From NCBI GenBank assembly GCA_028274465.1, contig CM051457.1, forward strand, positions 106,825,982 through 106,889,981: a DNA stretch of 64,000 nt, in the 5' to 3' direction. The notes beneath the pieces are model-generated. The model searched no databases and was not told the DNA's origin. It saw nothing but the letters and a program-made list of their open reading frames with translations. The position numbers and the translations under genes were made by a program. Below, one piece after another: positions 22,150 to 33,565 of this stretch (position 1 is the first letter of the stretch; each line of letters starts with the position of its first letter). The stretch comes from Plantago ovata. Its lineage: Eukaryota > Streptophyta > Magnoliopsida > Lamiales > Plantaginaceae.

Positions 22150-25100
22150 GAAGAAATTATGACTATATCCAAGGCAAACGAGGCAGAATTATGCTTGGCA
22201 GACAGTGCAACAACACATAGCATATTCAATAATGCTAAATATTTTGATAACTTGTCAATGAAACAAGCAAATGGCAATACAATTTCTGGTAGTACAAAAA
22301 ATTTTGAAGGCTCTGGAAGAGAAAACATAATACTACCACATGGGACACAAATTGCTATTGAAGATGCACTATATTCTTCCACATCGCAACGAAATTTATT
22401 GAGCTTTAAAGATATTCGACTAAATGAATATCATGTTGAGACAATGAGTGAAAATGGCAATGAACTTCTTTACATTACTACACTCAAAGCCGGTAAGAAG
22501 AATATTTTGGAAAAACTATCGGTATTGTCCTCTGGATTGTATTGTACACAAATCGGAGCCATTGAAACATATGCCACAGAAATGCAAATTGATAGCAATT
22601 TTAAAGTTTGGCATGACCGGTTGGGCCACCCCGGATTAATGATGATGCGTAAAATAATTGAAAATTCGTGTGGACACACATTGAAAAACCAGAAGATTTT
22701 TCAAAGTAGTGAATTTTCATGTGATGCTTGCTCTAAAGGCAAACTTATTCTAAAACCATCATATGAAAAAGTTGGATATGAAAGCCCTGCTTTCTTAGAA
22801 AGAATACATGGAGACATATGTGGACCAATACACCCACCATGTGGAACGTTTAGATATTTCATGGTCCTAATAGATGCATCTACTAGATGGTCACATGTAT
22901 GCTTATTATCTACTCGTACCTTAGCCTTTGCAAGATTACTTGCATAAATAATTCGCTTAAGAGCACATTTCCATGATTCTCCAATAAAAAATATCCGACT
23001 TGACAATGTTGCTGAATTTTCATCTCAAGCATTCAATGATTATTGCATGTCTATTGGTATAAAGGTTGAACATCCTTTTGCACATGTTCATACACAAAAT
23101 GGTATGGCCGAATCACTTATTAAACGCTTCCAACTTATTGCAAGGCCATTACTAATGAAATCTAACATACCTGCATCAGCATGGGGACATGTAATTTTAC
23201 ATGTTGCGACACTTATACGTATCCATCCAACAGGCAATCAGAAATTCTCCCCTTTGCAAATGGTATGTGGCAATGTGCCAACATGTCCGACCCTGAGATT
23301 TAGGGGCCCTGTGCGAAAATTTTAAACGGCCCAACTATTTAAGAAAAAGGACACAACAGAAATTGAACCCGCGACCTCAAAATGCCAAATGACTTATAAG
23401 GTCAACCCAATCAAATGTGCTACAAGATATTTCTTTAATTTTTATGCATTGCAAATATATATACATAAAAACAATTTATAAATTTGGGGCCCTAATTTTT
23501 CGGAGGTCCTGAGCGGTCAGGCAGCTCGCACACTCTCAGGGTCGGGCCTGTGTGCCAAACATATCTCATCTAAAAACATTTGAATGTGTTGTTTATACTC
23601 CGATTGCTCCACCACAACGCACAAAGATGGGACCCCAAAGAAGAATGTGGATATATGTTAGATATGAGTCTCCATCAATAATCAAGTATTTAGAACCATC
23701 AACTGGAGACCTATTCACTCCAAGGTTCGTCGATTGCCATTTTGATGAATCACATTTTCCAAACATGGGGAGAGAGAAGAAGTAGTTGGAAAATAATATA
23801 TCTTGGAATGAATTATCATTATCTACCTATGATCCTCTGTCAAATCAAAGTGAAAATGAAGTTAAAAAGATAATTCATTTACATAATCTCGTGAATCAAT
23901 TACCAGACGCATTCGCTGATCCAAAAAGAGTTACAAAATCATATATTCCAGCAGAAATGCTCCAATTAGAATTGAAGTCCCATAAGGAAAAGTTATGAAC
24001 GCTAATGAATCTAAGACACGCATGAAGCGTGGAAGACCATTCGGTTCCAAATACAAAAATCCTCGAAAAATAAAAGGAGCAAATATTGATAGTGGCCCAT
24101 TCGAGGAAGAAAAATCTCAACAAGAGATTAATAAGACTCCAAATGAGACACACGACATAACCAAAGATATTCAGGTACCTGAAATTGTTGAAAATGAAGA
24201 GATCTCCATAAACTATGTCGTGAATCGAAAAATATGGAATCGAAATGACACCGATGTCGATGAAATATTTTCATATAATGTTGTGCGCGATATTATGGAA
24301 CAAGACGAGGATCTTGAACCTACATTTATAAAAGAATGTAGCCGTATAGATGATTGGCCAAAATGGAAAGAAGCAATTGATGTTGAATTGAGCTCTCTTG
24401 GAAAACGTAAAGTTTTTGGACCAGTAGTCCGTACACCATATGGTGTAAAACTCGTTGAATATAAATGGGTTTTTGTGCGAAAAAAAATGAGAAAAATGAA
24501 GTCGGAAGATATAAAGTAAGACTCGTCGCACAAGGTTTTACTCAAAGACCTGGAATCGATTATGAAGAGACGTATTCTCCTGTGATGGATGCAATCACAT
24601 TTCGTTATTTGATAAGTCTGGCTATATATGAAAATATTGAGATGCATCTAATGGATGTGGTCACAACCTATTTATACGGCTCCTTAGGAAATGACATCTA
24701 TATGAAAGTCCCTGAAGGATTTAAGGTACCCGAAGCACAAACCCCAAACTCCAGAGATAGTTATTCAATCAAACTCAACATAACTTCGTATGGATTGTAA
24801 CAATCGGGACGAATGTGGTTTAACCGTTTGAGCACATTCTTATCAAATGAGGGTTATAAAAATGATCCTATATGTCCATGCGTTTTCATTAAACGAACAG
24901 GATCAAAGTTTGTCATTATTGCAGTTTATGTAGATGACTTGAATATTGTTGGAACTTCTGAAGAGTTATCCAAGGCAGTTGATTGTCTGAAGAAAGAATT
25001 TGAAATGAAAGACCTTGGAAAAACAAAGTACTGCTTGGGCCTACAAATCGAACACTTGAAAAATGGTACGTTTGTGCACCAAACAAATTATTTGAATATG

Positions 25101-25858
25101 GTGCTGAAGAAATTTTATATTGAGTACACCCATGGTCGTAAGGTCTCTAGAAGTGGATAAAGACCCATTAAGACCTCGCGAAGATAATGAAGAACTTCTT
25201 GGTCCTGAAGTACCATATCTTAGTGCTATTGGCGCACTTATGTATCTTGCTAACAATACACGACCTGATATAGCTTTTGATGTTAATTTATTGGCAAGGT
25301 ATAGGTCTTCTCCAACTCGAAGGCATTGGAATGGGATAAGCATATACTTCGATATCTTCAAGGAACTACAGATATGGGTTTATACTATCCAAAGTCTAGC
25401 AATCCAGAATTAATTGGGTATGCAGATGCAGGATTTTCATCTGATCCTCACAAGGATCGCTCCCAAACAGGTTATCTGTTCACATGTGGAGGTACAACTA
25501 TCTCTTGGTGTTCTGTTAAGCAAACATATCTGTTGTTTCTTCTAACCATGCAGAAATTTTAGCGATCCATGAGGCACGTCGAGAATGTGTTTGGTCTTAC
25601 ATCCAAGAAGGAAGTTCCCACTGTACTATATGAGGATAATGTTGCTTGCATAGCTCAACTGAAGAAAGGCTTCATCAAAGGAGGTAGAACGAAACATATA
25701 TCACCAAAGTTTTTCTTCACCCATGATCTACAGAAAGAAGGTTCTATCCAAGTGCATAAGATTCGTTCATGTGACAACTTAGCAAATTTGTTCACTAAAT
25801 CACTTCCACCATCAACATTTGAGTAGTTGGTTCGAAAGGTTGGAATGCGGCGGCTCAA
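22150..25858 (+). pseudogene. Copia pol (protease, integrase, RT, RNase H), many lesions
   Basis: The order of domains is aspartic protease (SATTHSIFNNAKYF), integrase zinc finger (HDRLGHPG, CDACSKGK) and core (HGDICGPIHPPCGTFRYF), reverse transcriptase (ARRL-type VRLVAQGFTQRPGIDYEETY, YVDDLNIVG catalytic box) and RNase H (YADAGFSSDPHKDRSQTGY, LYEDNVACI, HISPKFF). Stops and frameshifts fall near 22946, 23784, 24000, 24515, 24800, 25125, 25370 and 25560. A hAT MITE sits at 23282-23550. No active product is possible. Confidence 0.88.
23282..23550. mobile_element. hAT MITE (269 bp) inside copia integrase
   Basis: The ends CATGTCCGACCCTGAGA and, in reverse, CAGGCCCGACCCTGAGA form a 17-bp inverted repeat with two mismatches. 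The 8-bp direct repeat TGTGCCAA flanks it (23274-23281 and 23551-23558). Removing the element and one repeat leaves the integrase frame uninterrupted at that point, which confirms the borders. It is a different hAT family from the CAGGGGCGG elements at 9-11 kb. Confidence 0.92.
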
Positions 25859-26020
25859 AGATTTGAAGTGATGTTTTCATCAGGGGAGACAAATACGTAC
25901 TGCACTCTTTTTCCCTTGACTAAGTTTTTATCCCACAAAGTTTTCTTAGCAAGGTTTTTAATGAGGCAGTATTCCCACAGCGTATCTGAAATCTTCAGCT
26001 CATGTCTCATCCAGGGGGAG

Positions 26021-26207
26021 TGTTATGGATATTTATGGAATGTAACATGAGTTAGCTAGATTTGTTAGTCAAAGACTTATCTTCCTAGTTTATCTCTCTT
26101 TCTTGTTGCACGTATCTTTCCAGTCTGTTACTATCAGATAGGTTTTAGTTGATTGTATAAATACCCCCTTGTACGTACTCTGAGTTACTGATAATAAATC
26201 TCCTTTC
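26021..26207 (+). repeat. Right LTR of the copia element, first part
   Basis: It matches the left LTR from its first base (TGTTATGGATATTTATGG) to AATAAATCTCCTTT, where the CACTA element starts. The remaining 40 bases are at 33588-33627, ending TGTTGTCA. Confidence 0.88.
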
Positions 26208-26883
26208 CACTACAAGGATCCCCAGCTCTAGTGCACTACAAGAAATCTCCTATTTAGCTACGACCATTTAGCTACGGAATAAGCCCAAAATCCGTAGGTA
26301 AAAGGCACGGCCTACGGAATGCCTACGGAAAACATAATCCGTAGGTAAATGTGTGGTGGCTAAATATTGCCTACAGATTATTTTCCGTTGACGCTTTAGC
26401 AACAGAATGGCCACAGAATATCCACGAAGGCTGGAGGCCACGAGCAACAAATTTAGCAACGGAATTTTTCGTTGCCAAATTGGTTACGTTGCGAAATTAG
26501 CCACCGAAATGGTTTCAATTTTTTTATTTTTTTATTTTTTATTAATGAAATATGGCCACGGAAATTTCCGTTGGTAAATTTCCGTCACTAAAGCTTTAAT
26601 TATCCATTTTCTTTTATTTTCAGCTAAAATGTACAGATTTTTTTTCCAGTTTTATACCACTTGCCTGATGCACATAAATCCCGTACTAAATTGCAAAAAA
26701 AGAATATGACAAATGAAATAATGCTCAAACAAAATAATCTTAATATCCATTAAAATTCCGAAGGAACAAAATATCATCAACAAATATGTCGAGAACCTAC
26801 CAAAATATCTCATAAAATGTCAAATTATCTCATAAATCCCAATGAAAATAGTCTAATAAAGTGTCAATATTCAACTATTACTA

Positions 26884-27960
26884 TGGGTGATCAGCCTTGG
26901 GTTGGAGGTGGCGGTGGTGGCATCACAATACCTCGCTCGGCAAGTAGAGCAGTGAGGGCTGCAATTTGGTCCTGCATTGGAGCGACCTGGGCTTGGACTT
27001 CTTTTTGGACATCCCTTCGGTAGTCCTCACTGGATGTAGATGATACACCTGTTTTTCGAATTGATCCTACTCTTGCGGTGCCTAGTCCAGCACTCCCTGT
27101 CCCATAAAGGCGCCGCTTTTTGAAGGAGGGTTGGCCTTCAAGAATATTTCATCGACCTCTTCTGTTGTCAAATCCTCGTTTCTTTCGATAAGTTCCTTCT
27201 CCGCCGCCTCCTGCCATTTAGAAGACAATCAAGTATTAGAAAATGTTAATGCACACACAAAATTTGTAGAAGGCATTCTTGATATATAAACATAACCTAC
27301 TATTAGAATTGATTAAAGCTTAACAGGACTTGAACACAAGTAAGATACATTTGAGTTAACATAAGAACTAACCCCGATTTTCTTAGATTTCGTATCTTTC
27401 CAGCCACCTTGAGACCCTTTCCTACCAACACAGAAGACATCAAACAAGCCCATATCCTCTCCCTTCTCCTTCTGAATTTCAAACAACATGTTTATTAGAA
27501 ACATATAGAATCAAAGTATATGCAGATTATATTATCCACATGTTAAAAAAAGAAAAGTTGATGAAGAATAGTAGATGATGGGAGAACGAAGAAACTTTAG
27601 TATAATAACAAGATTTAAAAATAATGCATACTCACCCCTTCGCGCTGCATCGCAGTTGTGAATTTAGACCCATGCCAATACTTTGCTATTCCTGAGCCTG
27701 GTCCATCCACCTCAGTCTTCCTGTTATCACTTGCCTTTTTTGCCTTTTTCTTCACAGGTTCGGAGTTCGAGTACGTAGGCTAGCCAATCTGGCCAATCAC
27801 AATCATCAATACCTTCGCGTTTTTCTTCATCCCTATTCACCTTCCAGTTATGCACCGACTCTTTATAACGATCAGATGCTACCATGAGGAAGCGTTTGTA
27901 CAAAACTTCCTTTTCATTAGTGTAATGTTTCTACAAAAACAACAAACCAATTAATCAACC
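26884..27960 (-). pseudogene. Transposase_24-like CACTA ORF, exonic fragments
   Basis: Minus-strand exons encode, in order, HYTNEKEVLYKRFLMVASD (near 27930), NWKVNRDEEKREGID, GIAKYWHGSKFTTAMQREG (near 27650), KGEDMGLFDVFCVGRK (near 27440) and KANPPSKKRRLYGTGSAGLG (near 27130), ending in LTALLAERGIVMPPPPPP at about 26905. The order matches the accessory transposase protein of plant CACTA elements (Transposase_24 family), which binds subterminal repeats. A frame break near 27775 indicates decay. Confidence 0.65.
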
Positions 27961-28019
27961 TAGCAACATATTTTTATTGCAACTTTTTTTGTGCAGAATT
28001 CAGCATAGAAAAATGCAAC

Positions 28020-28265
28020 TTTTCTACACATATGCATTTTCTGTACAAAAAATGTGCACATAAAATGTGCAAATTTTGCTCAGAAAATACCACTTTTTCT
28101 GGGAAGAATTCAACACAGAAAAAGTGTAATTTTCTGCACAGAAAAATGCACATAAAATGTGCAAATTCTGCTCAGACAATTTTACTTTTTCTGGATAGAA
28201 TTTTGCACAGAAAAAGTGTAATTTTCTGTACAGAAAAAATGCAATTTTTCTGTACATAAAATGCT
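28020..28265. repeat. Imperfect tandem/inverted repeat of about 110 bp
   Basis: The phrases CATAAAATGTGCAAATT, TGCTCAGA, CTTTTTCTGG and CACAGAAAAAGTGTAATTTTC recur in the same order twice, with partial copies at both edges. Many sub-blocks are also inverted (TTTTTCTGTAC with GTACAGAAAAA). It lies between Transposase_24-like exons and the truncated right end of the nested CACTA. Confidence 0.7.
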
Positions 28266-28524
28266 CAAAATATGGGCAAAATTTACTCGGCAGTAGCACA
28301 AATGTCATAACCTTACTTAGGCACTGCCCCAAACATGGAATACTAGTTTAAATGCATTTGAAATAGGCAATGCCCCAAGTGTAAGAAGAAATGTGCAAAC
28401 CTTCATCTCATTGAAGTGTTCCAACTTCAATCGTTCAGGGACCTTTAATTTTTCCACGTGTAGGCTTCTGGTGCTACCTTTCTCCTAATGATATTACCCA
28501 CCGTGTTCGACGTGTTCTGTAGCC

Positions 28525-28765
28525 ATACGGATCCATCCGTCGCTAGAGATTGTCGATCCGTCGCTAGAAAACACTAGCGACGGATCGACACTTTTAGCGA
28601 CGGATAAAAATTTCGTCGCTAAATCGTGCGTCGCCAACGATTTAACGACGGATAATTAATTTGTTGCGAATTAGTGACGGACTTAGCGACGGATAGAAAA
28701 GTTGACTTTTTGCAGGGGTCTTATCAACGGATCACTCAACCGTCACCGTCGCTAGATATTTTATT
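28525..28765. repeat. Left subterminal repeat region of CACTA element A
   Basis: About ten copies of GACGGAT or ATCCGTCGCTA occur in alternating orientation. In CACTA elements such repeats are the binding sites of the accessory transposase protein. It begins immediately after the truncated nested element. Confidence 0.75.
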
Positions 28766-29054
28766 TACTTATTTATTTTTTTTAATTAACATAATGAGTA
28801 CCAAAATCAAATTCAACTTATTTAATTACGCAACATGTTACACAAATTCTTATAGACCAAATAAACCAAAAATAATCCAAAAAATCATAATAAATGTAAC
28901 GAAACCCTCCATACATATAATAATAATCATACATACAATACTAATCCAAAGTAATATCATATCATACACAGTATTCATGGACAAAATAGTAATAGAGCTA
29001 ATGAAAAGGATAGGGGATCATAGAGAGGGTGGTGGTGGTACCATCCCCAGCCTC

Positions 29055-29609
29055 TGTAATGACCAGATTAATCCGGCCGGCTTGGTTACTCCTGGACGGA
29101 CCCACACACGTCCCAACAGTATGATATTGTCCGCTTTGGGCCTGAGCCCGCACGGATTTGCTTTTGGAATCACCCAAAAGGCCTCATACCATGTGAGAGT
29201 GGTGGTCTAACATATATACCCTTTATTCCAATCACTCTTACGAGATGTGGGATGCGGGGCATTACAAACTACCCCGCTTAAAGCCTCGACGTCCTCGGTG
29301 AGCGCCTTAAGTGGTGGGGGTGACAAACTGACAATAACCTTTACCAACCGTCCACCCGGTGCGGGCTTTGGGTTGATCTAGGCTCTGATACCATTTGTAA
29401 CGACCAGACCAATCCGGCCCGACTTGGTTACTCCTGGACGGACCCACACACGTCCCAACAGTATGATATTGTCCGCTTTGGGCCTGAGCCCGCACGGATT
29501 TGCTTTTTGGAATCACCCAAAAGGCCTCATACCATGTGAGAGTGGTGGTCTAACATATATACCCTTTATTCCAATCACTCTTAAGCGATGTGGGATGCGG
29601 GGCATTACA
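29055..29609 (-). mobile_element. TRIM element without 5S sequence, minus copy
   Basis: Two LTRs of about 212 bp (29055-29266 and 29396-29609) start and end TGTAA...TTACA and are nearly identical. The 129-bp interior holds, on the minus strand, the primer site ATGGTATCAGAGCC next to one LTR and a purine tract next to the other. There is no coding capacity, which makes it a terminal-repeat retrotransposon in miniature. The family has LTR ends like Cassandra but no 5S-like segment. Confidence 0.85.
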
Positions 29610-29688
29610 AACTATTTACAAAGATTGGCTCCGCTGGGTTTTGAACCGGGGACGTCCAAGTTAATAGCCTGAATACATACCAGTCAAG
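29610..29688 (-). other. tRNA-like scrap between TRIM elements
   Basis: Read on the minus strand, the 79 bases contain GGTTCAAAACC, close to a pol III B box (GGTTCGANNCC), about 30 bases after a weak A-box-like segment. It could be a tRNA-derived SINE fragment. The evidence is thin. Confidence 0.3.
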
Positions 29689-30443
29689 TGTAACGCCCCA
29701 GATTTTAGAAGCTTAAAAGGGTTGAGAACGCTACTCATACCAACAAGGTGCACCTTTCTTTTCGGGAATTCACATAGACGAACTTCAAAGTTAAGCGTGC
29801 TTGCTCTGGAGCAATTTTAGGATGGGTGACCCACTGGGAAGTGCGCAGATTAGAACCCGTGTTGGTCTGTGGGGCCAGCATATCACCCCGGAGAGTGTCC
29901 ATGGGTAACCTTGCCGGCCCGTTGGGTTGGGTCTCGGCCCGTTAGTGGGTCGGATCGTTATAAGTGGTATCAGAGCGGGACTATCCGGAACTGCAGGAGC
30001 TAAGTGCCATACGAGGCAAAGTGCTACACTGTATGGGCGGTGGGAGCCACCTCTTGATCTCGTAGGGGCCACCTCTAGAATCCTGCACGGATGGTTGATC
30101 TCGGGACAGCGCGCAACGAGGACGTTGCGCAATTTAAGAGGGGGTGATTGTAACGCCCCAGATTTCAGAAGTTTAAAAGGGTTGAGAACGCTACTCATAC
30201 CAACAAGGTGCACCTTTCTTTTCGGGAATTCACCTAGAAGAACTTCAAAGTTAAGCGTGCTTGCTCTAGAGCAATTCTAGGATGGGAGACCCACTGGGAA
30301 GTTCCGGGTGCGCGCACGAGTGAGGACAAAGTGCGTGGATTAGAACCCGTGTTGGTCTGTGGGGCCAGCATATCACCCGGAGAGCGTCCATGGGTAACCT
30401 TGCCGGCCCGTTGGGCTGGGTCTCGGCCCGTTAGTGGGCCCGA
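29689..30443 (+). mobile_element. Cassandra TRIM element, plus copy (3' LTR clipped)
   Basis: The LTRs are 29689-29962 and 30149-30443. Each carries a 5S rRNA-derived stretch (AGTTAAGCGTGCTTG ... GGATGGGTGACCCACTGGGAAG at about 29789-29841 and 30249-30301), the mark of Cassandra. The primer site TGGTATCAGAGC starts at 29965, and the purine tract AAGAGGGGGTGAT precedes the second LTR. The second LTR ends GGGCCCGA, about 8 bases short of the family end, exactly where the next TRIM begins. There are no proteins; Cassandra relies on other elements' enzymes. Confidence 0.9.
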
Positions 30444-30994
30444 TGTAATGCCCCGCATCCCACATCGCTTAAGAGTGATTGGAATAAAGGGTATATATGT
30501 TAGACCACCACTCTTACATGGTATGAGGCCTTTTGGGCGATTCCAAAAGCAAATCCGTGCGGGCTCAGGCCCAAAGCGGACAATATCATACTGTTGGGAC
30601 GTGTATGGGTCCGTCCAAGAGTAACCAAGCCGGCCGGATTGGTCTGGTCGTTACAAATGGTATGAGAGCCTAGATCAACCCAAAGCCCGCAACGGGTGGA
30701 CGGTTGGTAAAGGTTATTGTCAGTTTGTCACCCCCACCACTTAAGGCGCTCAACGAGGACGTCGAGGCTTTAAGGGGGATAGTTTGTAATGCCCCGCATC
30801 CACGTCGCTTAAGAGTGATTGGAATAAAGGGTATATATGTTAGACCACCACTCTCACATGGTATGAGGCCTTTTGGGTGATTCCAAAAGCAAATCCGTGC
30901 GGGCTCAGGCCCAAAGCGGACAATATCATCTTGTTGGGACGTGTGTGGGTCCGTCCAGGAGTAACCAAGCGGCCGGATTGGTCTGGTCGTTACA
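30444..30994 (+). mobile_element. TRIM element without 5S sequence, plus copy
   Basis: The LTRs are 30444-30655 and 30785-30994, with ends TGTAATGCCCC and GTCGTTACA. The interior has a primer site TGGTATGAGAGCC (one mismatch to the usual TGGTATCAGAGC) at 30658 and a purine tract near 30770. It is the same family as 29055-29609 in the opposite orientation. Its right edge is followed by GCCTC. Confidence 0.88.
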
Positions 30995-31247
30995 GCCTCA
31001 CATGCACATCAGCGAGCATAGCTTGTTGCTGAGCCTGCACCGCGAGTACCTTCCTCATCTCTTCATCATTCGCCTGCAACTGAAGTAAGAGGGCCTGCTC
31101 TCGAGCGACAGCTGATGAAGATGAAGAGGTACCACGGGCACGAGCCGGCCTCGAGCCCACATCAGGGACGGATGCTGCACTCCCCAGTCCCAAGCGACGG
31201 CCCTTCTCGTTTAGAGGATTCACCTCGAGGAAAATGGCATTCATTTC

Positions 31248-32026
31248 TGTAACGACCCGACCACTAATGGGCCGAGACCCGGCCCGTTGGGCCGACGAGG
31301 TTACTCCTGGGCGCTCTCCGAGGTGATATGCTGGCCCCACAGACCAACACGTGTTCTAATCCGCGCACTTTGTCCTCACTCGTGCGCGCAGTGGGAACTT
31401 CCCAGTGGGTCACCCATCCTAGAATTGCTCCAGAGCAAGCACGCTTAACTTTGAAGTTCTTCTAGGTGGATTCCCGAAAAGAAAGGTGCACCTTGTTGGT
31501 ATGAGTAACGTTCTCAACCCTTTTAAGCCTCTGAAATCTGGGGCGTTACAATCACCCACTCTTAAATTGTGCAACGCCCTCGTTGCGCGCTGTCCCAAGA
31601 CCAACCATCCGCGCAGGATTCTAGAGGTGGCCCCTACGGGCTCAAGAGGTGGCTCCCACTGCCCATACAATGTAGCACTTTGCCTCGTATGGCACTTAGC
31701 TGCTGCATTTTCGGATAGTCCCGCTCTGATACCACTTGTAACGACCCGACCACTAATGGGCGACGGGCCGACGAGGTAACTCCTGGGCCCTCTCCGGGGT
31801 GATATGCTGGCCCCACAGACCAACACGTGTTCTAATCCGCGCACTTTGTCCTCACTCGTGCGCGCAGTGGGAACTTCCCAGTGGGTCACCCATCCTAGAA
31901 TTGCTCCAGAGAAAGCACGCTTAACTCTGAAGTTGTTCTAGGTGGATTCCCGAAAAGAAATGTGCACCTTGTTGGTATGAGTAGCGTTCTCAACCCTTTT
32001 AAACCTCTGAAATCTGGGGCGTTACA
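31248..32026 (-). mobile_element. Cassandra TRIM element, minus copy, complete
   Basis: The LTRs are 31248-31550 and 31737-32026, flanked by the perfect 5-bp duplication ATTTC (31243-31247 and 32027-32031). Each LTR has the 5S-like segment in reverse (about 31405-31460 and 31890-31945). The primer site is at about 31725-31736 in reverse. It sits inside the Transposase_24-like exon of CACTA element A without changing the exon sequence on either side. Confidence 0.92.
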
Positions 32027-32459
32027 ATTTCCTCAATAGTGAGATCCTGATCACGAGTCCTGGACTCGTAGGCCGCCTGAAATGATAAATCAAGAGTGCA
32101 AGGTGTTAGTTATGTTGCTAATTAGTTATGAAATCATGTATTTAATAAACACATGTATTGTTGAACTTACCGCAACTATTCTGGCATCCTCACACAACCA
32201 TGATGATTCCACACCTCATATTTAGCCACAAAACCATTACGCTTCAAATGGTCTACAACCCTCGTAGAGGGTAAGTACTTACGGTTCCTACATTTCTTAT
32301 GGTTGCAAGGACACTCCATCATCCCACTACTCAAACACTCGGGTTTTGACAATGCAAATTCGACAAATGCATTGACCCCTTCTACAAACGTAGGCAAAAG
32401 AATCACATATGCAATCCTACTGTACATCCAAGTATGATCGGGATTCATAATTGAATGCT

Positions 32460-33290
32460 AAACCTGACCAATGGAAGTTTAGTACATTGCGGCTAACGTA
32501 TTTTTTCATTTTCTATTTTTTATGTTTTTACTTGCCATTTAGCATACGTGTAATTATATAAAATTGATATAATTTATCATATTTTGATAAAATACCCACA
32601 ATTCTTATTCATTTTTACTTTGCATTATACCTACAATATTTCTAAATTACAACTAAAAATACTTATAATACATACTCATTTTAATTGATCAATGAGTTCT
32701 TTATTTTTATACTTATAATGTTTTTAAATATGACTACAAATACTTATAATATGAAACTATGGTGAAATTATCAACTACGATTAACCACTAGAATTTATCA
32801 ACTTATATTTCGATTATAGTTATACATTTTCATTAACAACTAATTACGGTCGAATCATACTACAACTCAATTCTAGGTCTCCATCCATCCCAAACAAAGT
32901 CTTAATACTCCAACTATCAATTCAACCCAAATAAAGTCTCAATACTCCAACTATCAATTCAACCCAATGAAAATCTTAATTCCTAAAACAAAGTATCAAT
33001 TCCCAAAATACCCAATTCATCCCAAATATATCAAGTCACCAACCATAATTTGAGCTACACAACATAATAGATACTAGTAGAATGCATACAATTCAATGAA
33101 ATTGAAAAAAAAATGAAGAATACTCAAATTTAGACAAGTTAGGGTTGGAAGTGAATACATTTGATTGCGGAAGAAATGGTGAAAGAATCACGCAATTGAC
33201 TAGCTACCCTTGTTCCTTGATGGAAGAGCTTCGAAATGCCTATAAGATTGCTTGAAATGGCGAATAAATGAAGAATATTGGGGAGGAGAA
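32460..33290. other. AT-rich interior of CACTA element A
   Basis: About 830 bases of AT-rich DNA upstream of the minus-strand CACTA gene. A short tandem phrase (CTCCAACTATCAATTCAACCCAA) occurs twice at about 32907-32967. I see no coding sequence; it probably holds the promoter and leader of the element's gene. Confidence 0.5.
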
Positions 33291-33379
33291 AATCGCGTCG
33301 GTGAGGCAAAACAGGAGCTGATGCTTCTGTTTGTGTGTGTTGTGTGTGTAAAGCTGAGACTAAGTCTCAGCTTTATATT

Positions 33380-33565
33380 TTAACACTAGAATAGCGACGG
33401 ATGACATCATCCGTCGCTAGTGTTAAAAAACCATTTAAACAAGTCAAAGACCCTCGCGACGGATGACTCATCCGTCGCAAGGCCCACACGCCCTAAGGGC
33501 GCTCTAAAACGACTTATGTTCATCCGTCGCTATATCTATTTCATCCGTCACTAAAGGTGGTCACT
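33380..33565. repeat. Right subterminal repeat region of CACTA element A
   Basis: Copies of GCGACGGATGA and ATCCGTCGCTA alternate over about 180 bases up to the terminus, mirroring the left end. Confidence 0.75.

Larger units (their letters stand above)
26234..28525 (-). mobile_element. Second CACTA element nested in element A, right end lost
   Basis: A second left terminus, CACTACAAGAAATCTCC, starts 26 bases inside element A. Its subterminal repeats are of a different type: TCCGTAGGTAAA and GCCTACGGAA, repeated at about 26255-26580. No matching right terminus occurs before the element A repeats resume near 28525, so the right end has been deleted. The right border given is approximate. Confidence 0.7.
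29012..32448 (-). pseudogene. CACTA element A gene: transposase-associated domain joined to Transposase_24-like tail, split by TRIMs
   Basis: The first exon, 32448 down to about 32190, encodes a Transpos_assoc domain (TWMYSRIAYV, FVEGVNAFVEFALSKPE, a CPCNHKKCRNRKYL zinc cluster, VVDHLKRNGF, YEVWNHHG). A later exon runs from about 32075 (SRTRDQDLTIEE). It is interrupted by Cassandra at 31248-32026 and continues at 31247-30995 (NAIFLEVNPLNEKGRRLGLG, ARARGTSSSSSAVAREQALL, MLADVHVRLG). After the 29055-30994 block it ends in PPPPSL near 29015. Reading frame continuity across both insertion sites supports the order. The TNP2 transposase domain expected between the parts is absent, so the element cannot mobilise itself. 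Confidence 0.75.

Noticed and set aside
28674..29210. 178-codon ORF
   Set aside because: It crosses the CACTA subterminal region into a TRIM LTR and has biased Ile/Asn-rich translation; chance frame.
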